A stretch of DNA of 64,000 bases from Paenibacillus rhizovicinus (lineage in GTDB: Bacteria > Bacillota > Bacilli > Paenibacillales > Paenibacillaceae): assembly GCF_010365285.1 (NCBI RefSeq), contig NZ_CP048286.1, positions 372,001 to 436,000 on the forward strand, in the 5' to 3' direction. The translations under genes and the position numbers were made by a program. Positions 52,781 through 61,404 of this stretch are shown piece by piece (within the stretch, counting starts at the first letter, position 1; every line of letters begins with the position of its first letter). The notes beneath the pieces were generated by a model. It did no database searches and had not been told where the DNA came from. It saw nothing but the letters and a program-made list of their open reading frames with translations.

Positions 52781-53488
52781 TCACAAATACTGCCCGACCC
52801 GATTTAATTCGCCCCGCGGTACAGCGAACGCCTGTGCCCGCTTCAGGTTGACGGGCGCGCCTCGAACGATCGTCAATGCCTTATAATAATCGATGAACGG
52901 GAACCCGTAAGTCTCTCCGCGCGCATAAGCGTACACTTTCATTGCTTTGACCCAGGTTTCGTAAGCATCGTCGGGAATATCGATGAACACTTCCGGATGA
53001 AAGTCGTACGGATCTTCCCAGTTGTCCGCGTAATATAATTTGCCTACCCAGTGGGCCGGGAGATCGCGCTCGATCGTTTTCAGCCCGGCATAGAAGCGAG
53101 CATCATTCACGATGTCGTACGTATTCGAATGGTCCTTGTGAATGCTGCCTTTCCAATGCGTGATAATCATATCCGGTTTTATCTCGCGGATGATGTCCGC
53201 CACCTGGTATTTCACTTCGTCATGCACGGGCAGTTCGGCGTCTTTGTAAGACATGAAACGAACGTCCGCACCGACGATTTCGGCGAACCGCCGCGCTTCC
53301 TCGATCTTCTGCTTCCCGTATTCGACCGGAGTCAGCCGCGGGTGCCCTTTCTCTCCCGGCGTCAAATGCAGGAAAGTCGCCCGATGCCCTTCTTGGGTAT
53401 ACTTGGCGATGACAGCCCCCGCCGTCAAGTCCATATCCCCCGCATGTCCGCCGATTGCCAATATATGCGTTTTGTGTTCCGTCACCAT
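52781..53488 (-). CDS. PIG-L/LmbE family deacetylase
   Basis: 235 residues. The metal motif is GGHAGDMDL near residues 13-21 (AHPDDxE in most members, so His-Pro-Asp-Asp is changed to His-Ala-Gly-Asp), with a second motif THWKGSIHKDHSNTY. LTPGEKGHPRLTPVEYGKQK is typical. Members deacetylate GlcNAc-linked substrates (as in bacillithiol and mycothiol routes). It is co-transcribed with the AmiE-like gene and may act on N-acetyl sugars of wall fragments (inference). Confidence 0.85.
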   Translation of the reverse strand: MVTEHKTHILAIGGHAGDMDLTAGAVIAKYTQEGHRATFLHLTPGEKGHPRLTPVEYGKQKIEEARRFAEIVGADVRFMSYKDAELPVHDEVKYQVADIIREIKPDMIITHWKGSIHKDHSNTYDIVNDARFYAGLKTIERDLPAHWVGKLYYADNWEDPYDFHPEVFIDIPDDAYETWVKAMKVYAYARGETYGFPFIDYYKALTIVRGAPVNLKRAQAFAVPRGELNRVGQYL

Positions 53489-53567
53489 TATCGGCCCCTT
53501 TCGTTTAGAGGAATTGATTTCATGACAAGCATCGCATCTAACCGGATGACGTTACTTCTCTTACAGG

Positions 53568-54659
53568 CTAATCCGTCAGCGATGCCGCAATCGCGTTATG
53601 CACGCGTGCGGCAAAGCCGGCAATCGACCTGCCTCGGCCGAAATGCACCTTATTGGTGAGCAGGATAACCGCTAAGTCGCGCGCCGGGTCTATGCACAGG
53701 CTCGTGCCGGTAAATCCGGTATGCCCATAGCTGCGCGCGGATAACAAATCGCCCGATGCATCCCTCGGGTCGCCATGCAGCACCCAGCCGAGCCCCCGGG
53801 CTGCTCCCGCCAGATGAATCGTATCGTTGCGCAAGGCCGCCTCTACCGCAGCACGGGAAATCAAGAACCCTCCGCGATCCAGCCAAACGGCAGCGCAGCG
53901 TGCCAGATCGGCAGCGGTGGAGAACAGGCCGGCATTGCCGCTGACACCTCCAAGCGCATAGGCATTCTCGTCATGCACCCGCCCCCATCTGAACGTTCCG
54001 AGCGCCGGATCGTACTCCGTCGCGGCAATGTGCGGCTTCCACGACTCCGGCGGGTTGAAACAGCTGCTAGTCATGCCAAGCGGCCGAAATATGAGGTTTT
54101 CCGCCGCCCGATCCAGCGACATTCCAAGCAATTGCGAAACGAGACGCCCGAGCACGATATACCCCAAACAACTATACACGACCTTCGTACCCGGTTCGCA
54201 AACGAGCGGATCGGCACAGATCGCAGCCATTATTTCGTCAGGCGCAAGTCCGTGTGAATAGAAATCGCGATACGCCGCCATTCCGGAAGTATGAGTAAGC
54301 AGCTGACGCACTGTCACTTCGCCCTTTCCATTGGCGGAGAATGCCGGAAAATAAGCGGATACCCTGTCTCCAAGCGCGAGCATTCCCTGCTCGATCAGCT
54401 GCAAAACGAGCGGCAGCGTAACGACAACTTTCGTAAGCGACGCACAGTCGTATACCGTATCCGCAGTGGCGGAAATTCGCGTCTCTCCGTCGATCAGCGA
54501 GTATCCAGCCGCGTGAGCAGCCGTCATGCCTCGCCTTAGTACAAGCACGGTCCCGCCGGGAATCCTGCCTTGTTCGACTTCACTGTCCAGTAATCTCCAG
54601 GCTGCTTCAAGGCGCTCTTCATCAATTCCCATCTGCTGAAACTTGTCTGCGCTCGCCAT
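53568..54659 (-). CDS. amiE: Beta-lactamase-fold serine hydrolase, AmiE/YbbE-like
   Basis: 363 residues from the ATG at 54659 (GGAGG site). Serine beta-lactamase/esterase motifs: CASLTKVV (S-x-x-K), KVVYSCLGYI (Y-S-C in place of Y-S-N) and GHTGFTGTSL (HTG). No signal peptide was found at this start. In Bacillus subtilis the family member YbbE, AmiE, cleaves MurNAc-L-Ala bonds and lies beside namZ, murQ and murR; the neighbours here are the same, so an N-acetylmuramoyl-L-alanine amidase role is likely though not proven by sequence. Confidence 0.8.
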   Translation of the reverse strand: MASADKFQQMGIDEERLEAAWRLLDSEVEQGRIPGGTVLVLRRGMTAAHAAGYSLIDGETRISATADTVYDCASLTKVVVTLPLVLQLIEQGMLALGDRVSAYFPAFSANGKGEVTVRQLLTHTSGMAAYRDFYSHGLAPDEIMAAICADPLVCEPGTKVVYSCLGYIVLGRLVSQLLGMSLDRAAENLIFRPLGMTSSCFNPPESWKPHIAATEYDPALGTFRWGRVHDENAYALGGVSGNAGLFSTAADLARCAAVWLDRGGFLISRAAVEAALRNDTIHLAGAARGLGWVLHGDPRDASGDLLSARSYGHTGFTGTSLCIDPARDLAVILLTNKVHFGRGRSIAGFAARVHNAIAASLTD

Positions 54660-54743
54660 CCTCCCTCCGTCCCCCTTAAACTTGGCAGAATATACTCCCG
54701 GATATAAGTGTCGACGCAATGCACTAATGGATGATAATCATTA

Positions 54744-54757
54744 CGTAAGCGGTTACA
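54744..54757. promoter_or_regulatory. Candidate CcpA cre site upstream of amiE
   Basis: On the minus strand TGTAACCGCTTACG is a near-perfect cre sequence. It sits between the MurR-like palindrome and the amiE-like start, suggesting glucose repression of wall-sugar recycling. Confidence 0.6.
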
Positions 54758-54775
54758 TTAAAATCATATTCGATA

Positions 54776-54790
54776 TGAAATTTTATTTCA
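54776..54790. promoter_or_regulatory. MurR-type palindrome upstream of amiE
   Basis: TGAAAT-TTT-ATTTCA is a perfect 6-bp dyad. The same core, TGAAAT-N3-ATTTCA, lies upstream of murQ. Each centre is about 125-135 bases before its gene's start. Confidence 0.65.
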
Positions 54791-54848
54791 ATACCTTTTA
54801 TTTTTTTTGAAATTTTAACTCCTTATTTCCTTTCGGCTAATTGACAAG

Positions 54849-55781
54849 CTATACAAATGGCGGAATGGCTTCATTCATGATGCTTAACGCCATCATGGCG
54901 GCGCCCGCCGCTGCGTCCCGTTTCGGATGCATGCAAGACATATCCGGATAACGCCGGGCAAGATGACTCCGGAACGTTTCCTGAACGCGGGGGTTATGAA
55001 GAAGCACGCTGCCGGCCATGGCCAGCGTCCCTTTTCTCAAGGACAACTTCTCCGCGACCGGGACAACAAGCCCGACCAGCGATTGCGCGCTCCGAACGGC
55101 GATATGCATGGCGGCCGGGTCTCCTTGCTCGCAAGCCTCGGATAAGATCGGCGCCAATGCGGCAATTTCTTGCTTGTTCCGATTCCGATCATAGACGAAG
55201 CCGACAAGTTCCCCAATCGACTCCAAGCCGAGCCGATCGAACACCATCCGGGTAATGACCGTTGCCTGATCCCGGCCGTCATAGGCCCGAACGACGGCAG
55301 CGAGCAGGTCCCGACCGATGTTGTAGCCGCTGCCTTCGTCATCGATCAGATGCCCGAAACCGCCAGTTCGATGGGATAGTCCCGACTCGTTTTTTCCATA
55401 GCAAATAGATCCGGTACCCGCGATGACGATCAATCCGTTATCCTGCTCCAGCGCTCCATACAACGCAGTCTCCTGATCCCCTACGATCGTGAGGCCGCCT
55501 GTAAATCCACAGTCCCGAATCGCGGCGGTCATCCGGGCCGGCACCGACGGATTGCTGATGCCCGCAGCTCCGATGCCGACGTGCGCGCAGTGTTCCAGCC
55601 CGCCACACGCCTTCGCCAGCTCCGCAATAATTTCACGGAACGTCCCGCGAATGCTAGCCTCGTCTTGACCGTTGTAATTGATAGCTCCGAAATCGAACCG
55701 GCGAACCGTCCGACCTTCCTTGTCCATGATGACGACGGCGGTTTTCGTGCCGCCTCCGTCTAAGCCTGCCGCGTATTTCAT
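54849..55781 (-). CDS. BadF/BadG-type amino-sugar kinase, MurK-like
   Basis: 310 residues of the actin-fold kinase superfamily: phosphate-1 YAAGLDGGGTKTAVVIMDKE, IVGDQETALYGAL, phosphate-2 IVIAGTGSICYG, and adenosine-motif LAMAGSVLLH. This group includes GlcNAc kinases and MurK, which phosphorylates both MurNAc and GlcNAc. A kinase here makes sense because the import system is an ABC transporter, which delivers unphosphorylated sugar, unlike the PTS MurP of B. subtilis. Confidence 0.88.
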   Translation of the reverse strand: MKYAAGLDGGGTKTAVVIMDKEGRTVRRFDFGAINYNGQDEASIRGTFREIIAELAKACGGLEHCAHVGIGAAGISNPSVPARMTAAIRDCGFTGGLTIVGDQETALYGALEQDNGLIVIAGTGSICYGKNESGLSHRTGGFGHLIDDEGSGYNIGRDLLAAVVRAYDGRDQATVITRMVFDRLGLESIGELVGFVYDRNRNKQEIAALAPILSEACEQGDPAAMHIAVRSAQSLVGLVVPVAEKLSLRKGTLAMAGSVLLHNPRVQETFRSHLARRYPDMSCMHPKRDAAAGAAMMALSIMNEAIPPFV

Positions 55782-55852
55782 ATGGACTTCACATCCTTGT
55801 CCCAGCGGAGCCAGGGTAATTGGTCCAGTCGGAGTCGACTTGAATACGGGAA

Positions 55853-56998
55853 TTAATAGAGGTGATAGCGTCCCTTGCGTTCTGCGAACGCCTGGCTTTC
55901 TTCCCGGAATTGTTCCAACAGCGCAGGAAGTTCAAGCGACTCATCCCGATATAGCCGGTCGCCGCACAGCAGGTCGATGAACGGCCGCGCGCCTTCCTTC
56001 ATCGGAGGCAAGAACGCGAACTCTTCGAACATCTGCCTGATCGTGTCCAGCAGCGTGACGCCCGTCTCGACGGGCATCACGGCGCGGACGTCATTCACGT
56101 ACAACTGTACGCCTCCGCAGCGCTCGCCTTGATGCTTCGAGGCCGTCGGTTTAAAATAAACCGGCCGGAAGCGAACGCCTGACAGCGCATGGTGGTTCAT
56201 TGCATCCGCCAATCGTTCCGGATCGACGTAGGGAGCCCCGATCATTTCGAACGGGAACGTCGTGCCACGCCCCTCCGACAGGTTTGTTCCCTCGAACAGA
56301 CAGGTGCCGGGATACAGCAGCGCCGTCTCGAACCTCGGAATCCCCATGGATGGATGCACCCACTTACGTCCGGTGTCCGGAAACAACATGCCGCGCTCCC
56401 AACCGTCGCAGCGCACGACGTGCAGATCGGCATTCCAGCCCATTTCCTCATTCGCCATCGTAGCGACTTCTCCTGCCGTCAGACCGTAACGCACCGCAAG
56501 CGGATAGTTGCCGACGAAGGACAGGTATCCCGGCTTCTGTACGTTGCCCTCCACCTTCACGCCATCCAGCGGGTTGACTCGATCGAACACAACGAAAGGC
56601 TTGCCGGCTTTCGCGCAATCTTCCAGCGCATACAGCATCGTATAAATAAAGGTATAATATCGCGAGCCCACGTCCTGGATATCGTACAAGACCATGTCCA
56701 CTTGGTCGAGCATCTCGGACGTCAGGCGATTGGAATCTTTGCGGTATAGACTGTAAACCGTAACGCCGGTGACCGAATCTACGTAGGTGTCTACCAGTTC
56801 TCCGGCGTCCCGATCGCCCCGTACCCCGTGCTCCGGCGAGAATAGGGCGGCGAGATGGAACCGATTGCGCAATATCTCGATCGAGGAAATGAAATCTTGC
56901 GTCAATCCCGACGGAGACGTGATTAAGCCCAGACGTTTGCCCCGCAGCAAATGGGCGGAGGATTCTATATTATCAATTCCGTTGCGGACCATGACCAT
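55853..56998 (-). CDS. namZ: DUF1343 exo-beta-N-acetylmuramidase NamZ
   Basis: 381 residues from the ATG at 56998 (GAGGAGG site); the longer frame upstream is unlikely. DUF1343 blocks are present: GKRLGLITSPSGLTQDF, LFSPEHGVRGDRDAG, DMVLYDIQDVGSRYYTFI, VFDRVNPLDG, PSMGIPRFETALLYPGTCL and EGTNLSEGRGTTFPFE. B. subtilis NamZ releases MurNAc from the non-reducing end of peptidoglycan fragments. No signal peptide is seen at this start, so it may act on imported fragments inside the cell. Confidence 0.92.
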   Translation of the reverse strand: MVMVRNGIDNIESSAHLLRGKRLGLITSPSGLTQDFISSIEILRNRFHLAALFSPEHGVRGDRDAGELVDTYVDSVTGVTVYSLYRKDSNRLTSEMLDQVDMVLYDIQDVGSRYYTFIYTMLYALEDCAKAGKPFVVFDRVNPLDGVKVEGNVQKPGYLSFVGNYPLAVRYGLTAGEVATMANEEMGWNADLHVVRCDGWERGMLFPDTGRKWVHPSMGIPRFETALLYPGTCLFEGTNLSEGRGTTFPFEMIGAPYVDPERLADAMNHHALSGVRFRPVYFKPTASKHQGERCGGVQLYVNDVRAVMPVETGVTLLDTIRQMFEEFAFLPPMKEGARPFIDLLCGDRLYRDESLELPALLEQFREESQAFAERKGRYHLY

Positions 56999-57025
56999 GC
57001 GCGTGACCTCCTCGCAGAATAATGA

Positions 57026-57046
57026 CGGGGACATCCTCTTGTCCCC
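57026..57046. other. Hairpin in the namZ leader
   Basis: GGGGACA pairs with TGTCCCC around a 6-nt loop, 30-50 bases before the namZ start, just ahead of its ribosome site. It may affect namZ translation or end transcripts from the upstream gene. Confidence 0.4.
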
Positions 57047-57167
57047 CGCACGATAAAAGGCTGTCGGCAGCAGTGTGAACACGCTTCAGGACAGCCTTGT
57101 GGCAGATGGCTTTCAGCTCAGATCAACGAACCAGGCGATTCCTCCGGAATCAGGAAGGCTTCGGCGC

Positions 57168-58142
57168 TCATCGTTCAAGTACTCTTCTCATGACGCCAAA
57201 CTTCCTGACGCTCCGGAACCCGGCCTTCTCGTAAATAAGCTTGGCCGGGTTTGTTTCACCAGTATACAATGACATATATTCCGTCCCAATGTCCTGGAAC
57301 GCTTCACAGAGCTTGTAAAACAGCAGGGAGCCCAGTCCGTGTCCCTCGTGCTCAGGATGAACGCCCATGCCGGTAAAATACCCTCGACCGTTCTCTTGAC
57401 GGATGACCGGCCCGGCAAATCCAACGGCTTGCCCCCGGCAAGCCGCAAGCACGACTGGCACCTCGTCCCGGAGGCATCGCGGGATTTCTTCAGACCACAG
57501 GGAATTATTCAATCGATCCAACATACCCGACACATCGCGAACGGAGTCCGGATCGAGCAGCCCCACGACGTATCCTTCGGAAAGCGCCTTTACTTCCTTC
57601 GCTTGGCACTCCTCCGGCACAACGAAGTCCGCAAGCGGTAAATACATGGCTACTTGCCGGGCACGTTCATGATAGCCGCGGCCCAGCAGAATCGGAAACA
57701 ACGCGCCGTCGACCGGCACGCCCGGCGCATTGTTGTGCTCATGCTTCGGCGTATCCGGGATATACCAGGGCAGCCTCATCGGGTTGAAGAACAGCACCTC
57801 CGCTTGCTTCTTGCCGAGCGTCCGAAAACGCTGCTCCAATGCTTCCAGCATAACCGCGAAGTTCTCTTCCGTGGAGCTTTCCGCTGCCAGCACGATGCAG
57901 GTGATGTACCCCGCAACGTCCCCGATCGGCAGATCATCCCCCGAACAGCCGCTTGCGAACCCTTTCACTTCGCTGCCATCGAGCAGCACGAACGTATTTT
58001 CCGGATCGAAGTAGGGGCTGGCCCGGAAAATCTGCCGGAAGCTCCGGTCAGTCAACTCCTTGTAACCTTCCCGGACCGCTTCCGCATTCCACAATGAAAG
58101 GACGGCTTGCGTAAACCGGTCTTCCCATGTCGAAAGCATCAT
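57168..58142 (-). CDS. Double-GNAT acetyltransferase in the mur cluster
   Basis: 324 residues from the ATG at 58142, chosen because GGGGAG lies 9 nt upstream; the ATG at 58151 is immediately next to that site. There are two GNAT-like halves: the N-terminal half (about 1-150) is degenerate, and the C-terminal half has MGVHPEHEGHGLGSLLFYKL, a good acetyl-CoA motif A. It lies between murQ and namZ in the same unit, so the acceptor may be an amino sugar (inference). No characterised homologue is recognised. Confidence 0.83.
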   Translation of the reverse strand: MMLSTWEDRFTQAVLSLWNAEAVREGYKELTDRSFRQIFRASPYFDPENTFVLLDGSEVKGFASGCSGDDLPIGDVAGYITCIVLAAESSTEENFAVMLEALEQRFRTLGKKQAEVLFFNPMRLPWYIPDTPKHEHNNAPGVPVDGALFPILLGRGYHERARQVAMYLPLADFVVPEECQAKEVKALSEGYVVGLLDPDSVRDVSGMLDRLNNSLWSEEIPRCLRDEVPVVLAACRGQAVGFAGPVIRQENGRGYFTGMGVHPEHEGHGLGSLLFYKLCEAFQDIGTEYMSLYTGETNPAKLIYEKAGFRSVRKFGVMRRVLER

Positions 58143-58184
58143 GATATCCATCTCCCCTCACCTACGTATTTCGTCGGAATGAGC

Positions 58185-59093
58185 CTATGAACGTCGCACC
58201 CGGATCGCGGCTTTGATGTTGCCCTCGCTCAGATCAAGCGCCGCTTGCGCTTCCGGAACTGAAAGTCCGGTTTCGATCATCATAATCGCGAGCTTGCAAT
58301 TCATGGAGGCCTTCTCTAAAGCCGCAGCAGCACCCTCAGCATTGATTCCGGTGGCAATTTGCACAATCCGGATCGACCGAGCCTCCAGCTTCTGGTTGCT
58401 GGGCTTCAAGTCTACCATCAAGTTATTATAAACCTTGCCGAGTTTCACCATCGTAGCGGTCGTCAACATATTCAAGACCAGCTTCTGGGCGGTGCCCGCC
58501 TTGAGCCGCGTAGACCCCATGACCGCCTCAGGACCGACGACGGGGGCGATGCAGATGTCACAGAAAGCTTCCAGCTTGGTACGCTTGTTATTCACTACGC
58601 CAATCGTCGCCGCGCCAATCTCTCCTGCTTTCTTCAGTGCCGCGATGACGAACTCCGCGCCGCCGCTGGCCGAGATGCCGATGACGACGTCGCGATGTGT
58701 CACGCCGCAACGTTCGATCAGTTCCGCCCCCGCCTCCGCATTGTCTTCGAATCCTTCGACGGCAGTCCGAAGCGCATTGTCCCCGCCCGCGATGTACCCT
58801 TGAACCAATTCGGGATCGACCCCGAATGTCGGAGGGCATTCCGAGGCGTCCAGCACGCCAAGCCTTCCCGACGTTCCCGCGCCGACGTAGAACATTCGTC
58901 CTCCGTTTTTGAGCGCTTGATGCAGAAGTTCAACCGCTTCCGTGATTTGCGGGATCTCCTCCGCGACCGCAGTCGGAACCTTGGCATCTTCTTGGCTGAG
59001 CAAACGCAGAATCTGCTCCGTAGAACTTTCGTCGATCGTCACGGTATCCCGGTTTGTCTGCTCCGTCGTCAATCCCGCAAGGTACTCGTTCAT
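58185..59093 (-). CDS. murQ: N-acetylmuramic acid 6-phosphate etherase MurQ
   Basis: 302 residues from the ATG at 59093 (GGAG at 8 nt). SIS domain with MurQ hallmarks: GRMFYVGAGTSGRLGVLDAS, ECPPTFG (catalytic Glu region), GISASGGAEFV and GSTRLKAGTAQKLVLNM. A helical C-terminal domain follows. It removes the lactyl ether of MurNAc-6-P to give GlcNAc-6-P, the substrate of NagA. It is the first gene of murQ-GNAT-namZ-kinase. Confidence 0.97.
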   Translation of the reverse strand: MNEYLAGLTTEQTNRDTVTIDESSTEQILRLLSQEDAKVPTAVAEEIPQITEAVELLHQALKNGGRMFYVGAGTSGRLGVLDASECPPTFGVDPELVQGYIAGGDNALRTAVEGFEDNAEAGAELIERCGVTHRDVVIGISASGGAEFVIAALKKAGEIGAATIGVVNNKRTKLEAFCDICIAPVVGPEAVMGSTRLKAGTAQKLVLNMLTTATMVKLGKVYNNLMVDLKPSNQKLEARSIRIVQIATGINAEGAAAALEKASMNCKLAIMMIETGLSVPEAQAALDLSEGNIKAAIRVRRS

Positions 59094-59205
59094 ATGCATT
59101 CTCCGCCCTGTTTTGTTGGTGTCGATCATTTCTTCCGTATGATGATCTTCCTGACCAACCTAGCCGTAATTATATGAAATAAGCTTAAGGTCTCGCGAAC
59201 GACTT

Positions 59206-59238
59206 CGTCAATATATTTTGAAATAATATTTCAAAATA
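59206..59238 (-). promoter_or_regulatory. MurR operator candidate and -35 of murQ
   Basis: A 25-bp palindrome at 59214-59238 (TATTTTGAAAT-AAT-ATTTCAAAATA, 11-bp arms) is followed on the minus strand by TTGACG (59206-59211), a good -35. Its core TGAAAT-N3-ATTTCA is shared with the amiE promoter. The MurR/RpiR gene is next door. Confidence 0.75.
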
Positions 59239-59274
59239 AAATATAATATTGTGTTTTTTATTCCAATAAAAAAA

Positions 59275-59294
59275 ACGCCGCTCAATGGCGGCGT
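59275..59294 (-). terminator. Terminator of the MurR/RpiR gene
   Basis: ACGCCGC/GCGGCGT stem followed by eight or more T on the minus strand, 18 bases beyond the stop. Confidence 0.9.
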
Positions 59295-59311
59295 CTCATC
59301 CGGAAAAGCAC

Positions 59312-60175
59312 CTATTTCCGGCGCTTCCCTGCCAAGATGCTATGCGTTTTTGACAAATACTTTTGGACCTTCTGATATTCGGCGCTGGCCACGCCGGCGA
59401 ACAAGACATCGATGATGGTGAGCATGGCGATCCGCGAGCCCATAGCCCCGCTTCGCATCGTAATCTCTGGAGTAGAGATGTTGAGCACGATTTGCGATTT
59501 ATCCGCCAGTTCGCTTTTGTTATATTTCGTCAAGGCGATCGTCGTGGCTCCGTTTCTGCGGGCGATTTCGAGCGCGTCCAGGATTTCCGCTGTATCGCCG
59601 GAGTTCGACACGAAGAACGCCACGTCGCCCTTATCGAGCAGCGTGGAGGCCGTCAGTTGGCTATGCCCGTCCGTGTAAGCATGGCACATTTTGTTGATGC
59701 GCGAGAATTTCTGTTCTGCATCCATGCATACCAGTCCGGAGGCGCCGATTCCGAAAAAAACAATTCGGGTGCTTTCCCGGAGCACTTTTACCGCTCGGGC
59801 GATCTCGTTCCAGTTGATGACGCTAATCGTATCTTCGATCGATTTGATGTTATTGCGGGAAATATTGGCGATAATGACGGGAAGATCATCACCCGGTTGA
59901 ATATCGGTATACTGGTCCTTCTGGTCCTCTTCCATTTTGCCCAGCGATGCCGAAATGCTGACGATGAAGCCGCGGTAGCCGCTGTACCCCATGGTTTTGC
60001 AGAAGCGGAGCACCGAAGCGTCGCTCGTCTTGCTTAGCAAGGCCAAGTTTTTAATGGAAAGGTGGGGAATTTCCTCGGTGTTTGCCAGAATGTAATCGGC
60101 CACCAATATCTCGACAGGCGTCAGACTGTCTTTCATGTCCCGGATCTTGATCAGAATATTATCATGTATCGCCAT
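59312..60175 (-). CDS. murR: RpiR/MurR family transcriptional regulator
   Basis: 287 residues. An N-terminal helix-turn-helix domain (about 1-80; SIKNLALLSKTSDASVLRFC) is joined to a SIS sugar-phosphate-binding domain (about 120-260; RIVFFGIGASGLVCMDAEQK, VAFFVSNSGDTAEILDALEI). RpiR-type MurR proteins sense MurNAc-6-P and control murQ. Position next to murQ and two matching palindromes support that role. It has its own terminator, so it is a separate transcription unit. Confidence 0.88.
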   Translation of the reverse strand: MAIHDNILIKIRDMKDSLTPVEILVADYILANTEEIPHLSIKNLALLSKTSDASVLRFCKTMGYSGYRGFIVSISASLGKMEEDQKDQYTDIQPGDDLPVIIANISRNNIKSIEDTISVINWNEIARAVKVLRESTRIVFFGIGASGLVCMDAEQKFSRINKMCHAYTDGHSQLTASTLLDKGDVAFFVSNSGDTAEILDALEIARRNGATTIALTKYNKSELADKSQIVLNISTPEITMRSGAMGSRIAMLTIIDVLFAGVASAEYQKVQKYLSKTHSILAGKRRK

Positions 60176-60304
60176 TGCGTTTCCCTGCCCGTTCTGTTGG
60201 ATTCTAGCTAAATAGTACGCTTGGCAGCGACAATTTACAAGACATAAACGTTGCGTTACAACCGCGCTTCTCCGCCGATTGCCGAACTCTCATTCCCCGA
60301 TAGC

Positions 60305-61327
60305 TTAACGATGATCTCGTCCTGCAAGAGGCTCGATTGCGACGCGTCTCTTCTCGCGCGCGGAAGCAAGGCATGCCTCGATGACGCGCATCGTGCGCAC
60401 GCCGTCCCAAGGGCTGATCGGCTCCGGCTTACCGTGAAGCACCGCCTCCCCGAACCTGTTGATCAACGATAACTGCTGATTGCCGCGTTCGAACGGCTCC
60501 GTCCGCATCTCGCCGCGCACGGCGACCTGGATGTCGGGGCTCAGATCGGCGCGAAGCGAGAATGCCGACGGAAGCCGGATCGTGCCCTGCGTGCCCCGGA
60601 TTTCCAGCGTATTGGCGAAGTCCGCCCATAATCCGCATTGAAACGTCAACGCTGCATCATTCGGAAATTCAACGAGACCCGAAGCCATCATATCGACGCC
60701 GCCATGCTCTTGCGAGAACAACGCTTGCATCGTTGCGGCCACGGGTTCCGAATCCAGCACATAGCGGGCCGCGCTGAGCAAGTAGCAGCCGATATCGTAC
60801 ATGCCGCCGCCGCCCATCTCTTGGCGGAATCGGATATCGTGCTCCATGGCGGAGCGGTCCGACGTGAACACGCCGTGAACGGCTCGAACCTTGCCAATCT
60901 CGCCGGAAGCGATAATCTCCTTGATCCGGTCGTAACGAGGATGGCAGCGGTACATCATGTTCTCTTGAAAGTGAACGCCGAAGCGCTCGCATGCCTCGGC
61001 CATCTGCGCCGCATCCTGTTCCGACATCGACATCGGCTTCTCGACAAGCACATGCTTGCCTGCGCGAGCGGCATGAATCGTCCATTCCAGGTGCAAATGA
61101 TTAGGCAGTGGAATGTAGACCGCGTCGACGGTCGAATCGGCAAGCAGCTCCATATAGCTGCCATAGGCAACTTGGATGCCGTATGCATCCGCGAACGCCC
61201 GGGCTCTTGTTTCTTCGCGGCTTGCAACGGCGACAATCTCATGCATGTCCGAAGCACGGACGGCAGGGATAAATGCCTTCGTGGCAATTTGAGCGCATCC
61301 CATAATACCCCAGCGCAGCTTCTTCAT
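60305..61327 (-). CDS. Gfo/Idh/MocA family oxidoreductase
   Basis: 340 residues from the ATG at 61327 (GGAGGAGAG site). Rossmann motif LRWGIMGCAQIATKAF at 3-18, VLVEKPMSMSEQDAAQM with the Lys of the EKP motif, and GGGMYDIGCYLLSAARYV in the C-terminal domain. It is a sugar dehydrogenase of unknown substrate, between the two-component pair and the MurR gene. It shares only family-level resemblance with the oxidoreductase at 3162-4145. Confidence 0.9.
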   Translation of the reverse strand: MKKLRWGIMGCAQIATKAFIPAVRASDMHEIVAVASREETRARAFADAYGIQVAYGSYMELLADSTVDAVYIPLPNHLHLEWTIHAARAGKHVLVEKPMSMSEQDAAQMAEACERFGVHFQENMMYRCHPRYDRIKEIIASGEIGKVRAVHGVFTSDRSAMEHDIRFRQEMGGGGMYDIGCYLLSAARYVLDSEPVAATMQALFSQEHGGVDMMASGLVEFPNDAALTFQCGLWADFANTLEIRGTQGTIRLPSAFSLRADLSPDIQVAVRGEMRTEPFERGNQQLSLINRFGEAVLHGKPEPISPWDGVRTMRVIEACLASAREKRRVAIEPLAGRDHR

Positions 61328-61404
61328 CGACTCTCCTCCATCCGGATAACCCTGTGTCATACATTCCACAGTGAAATCCCGCTATCCTTCTAGGGAGCGA
61401 ACGG

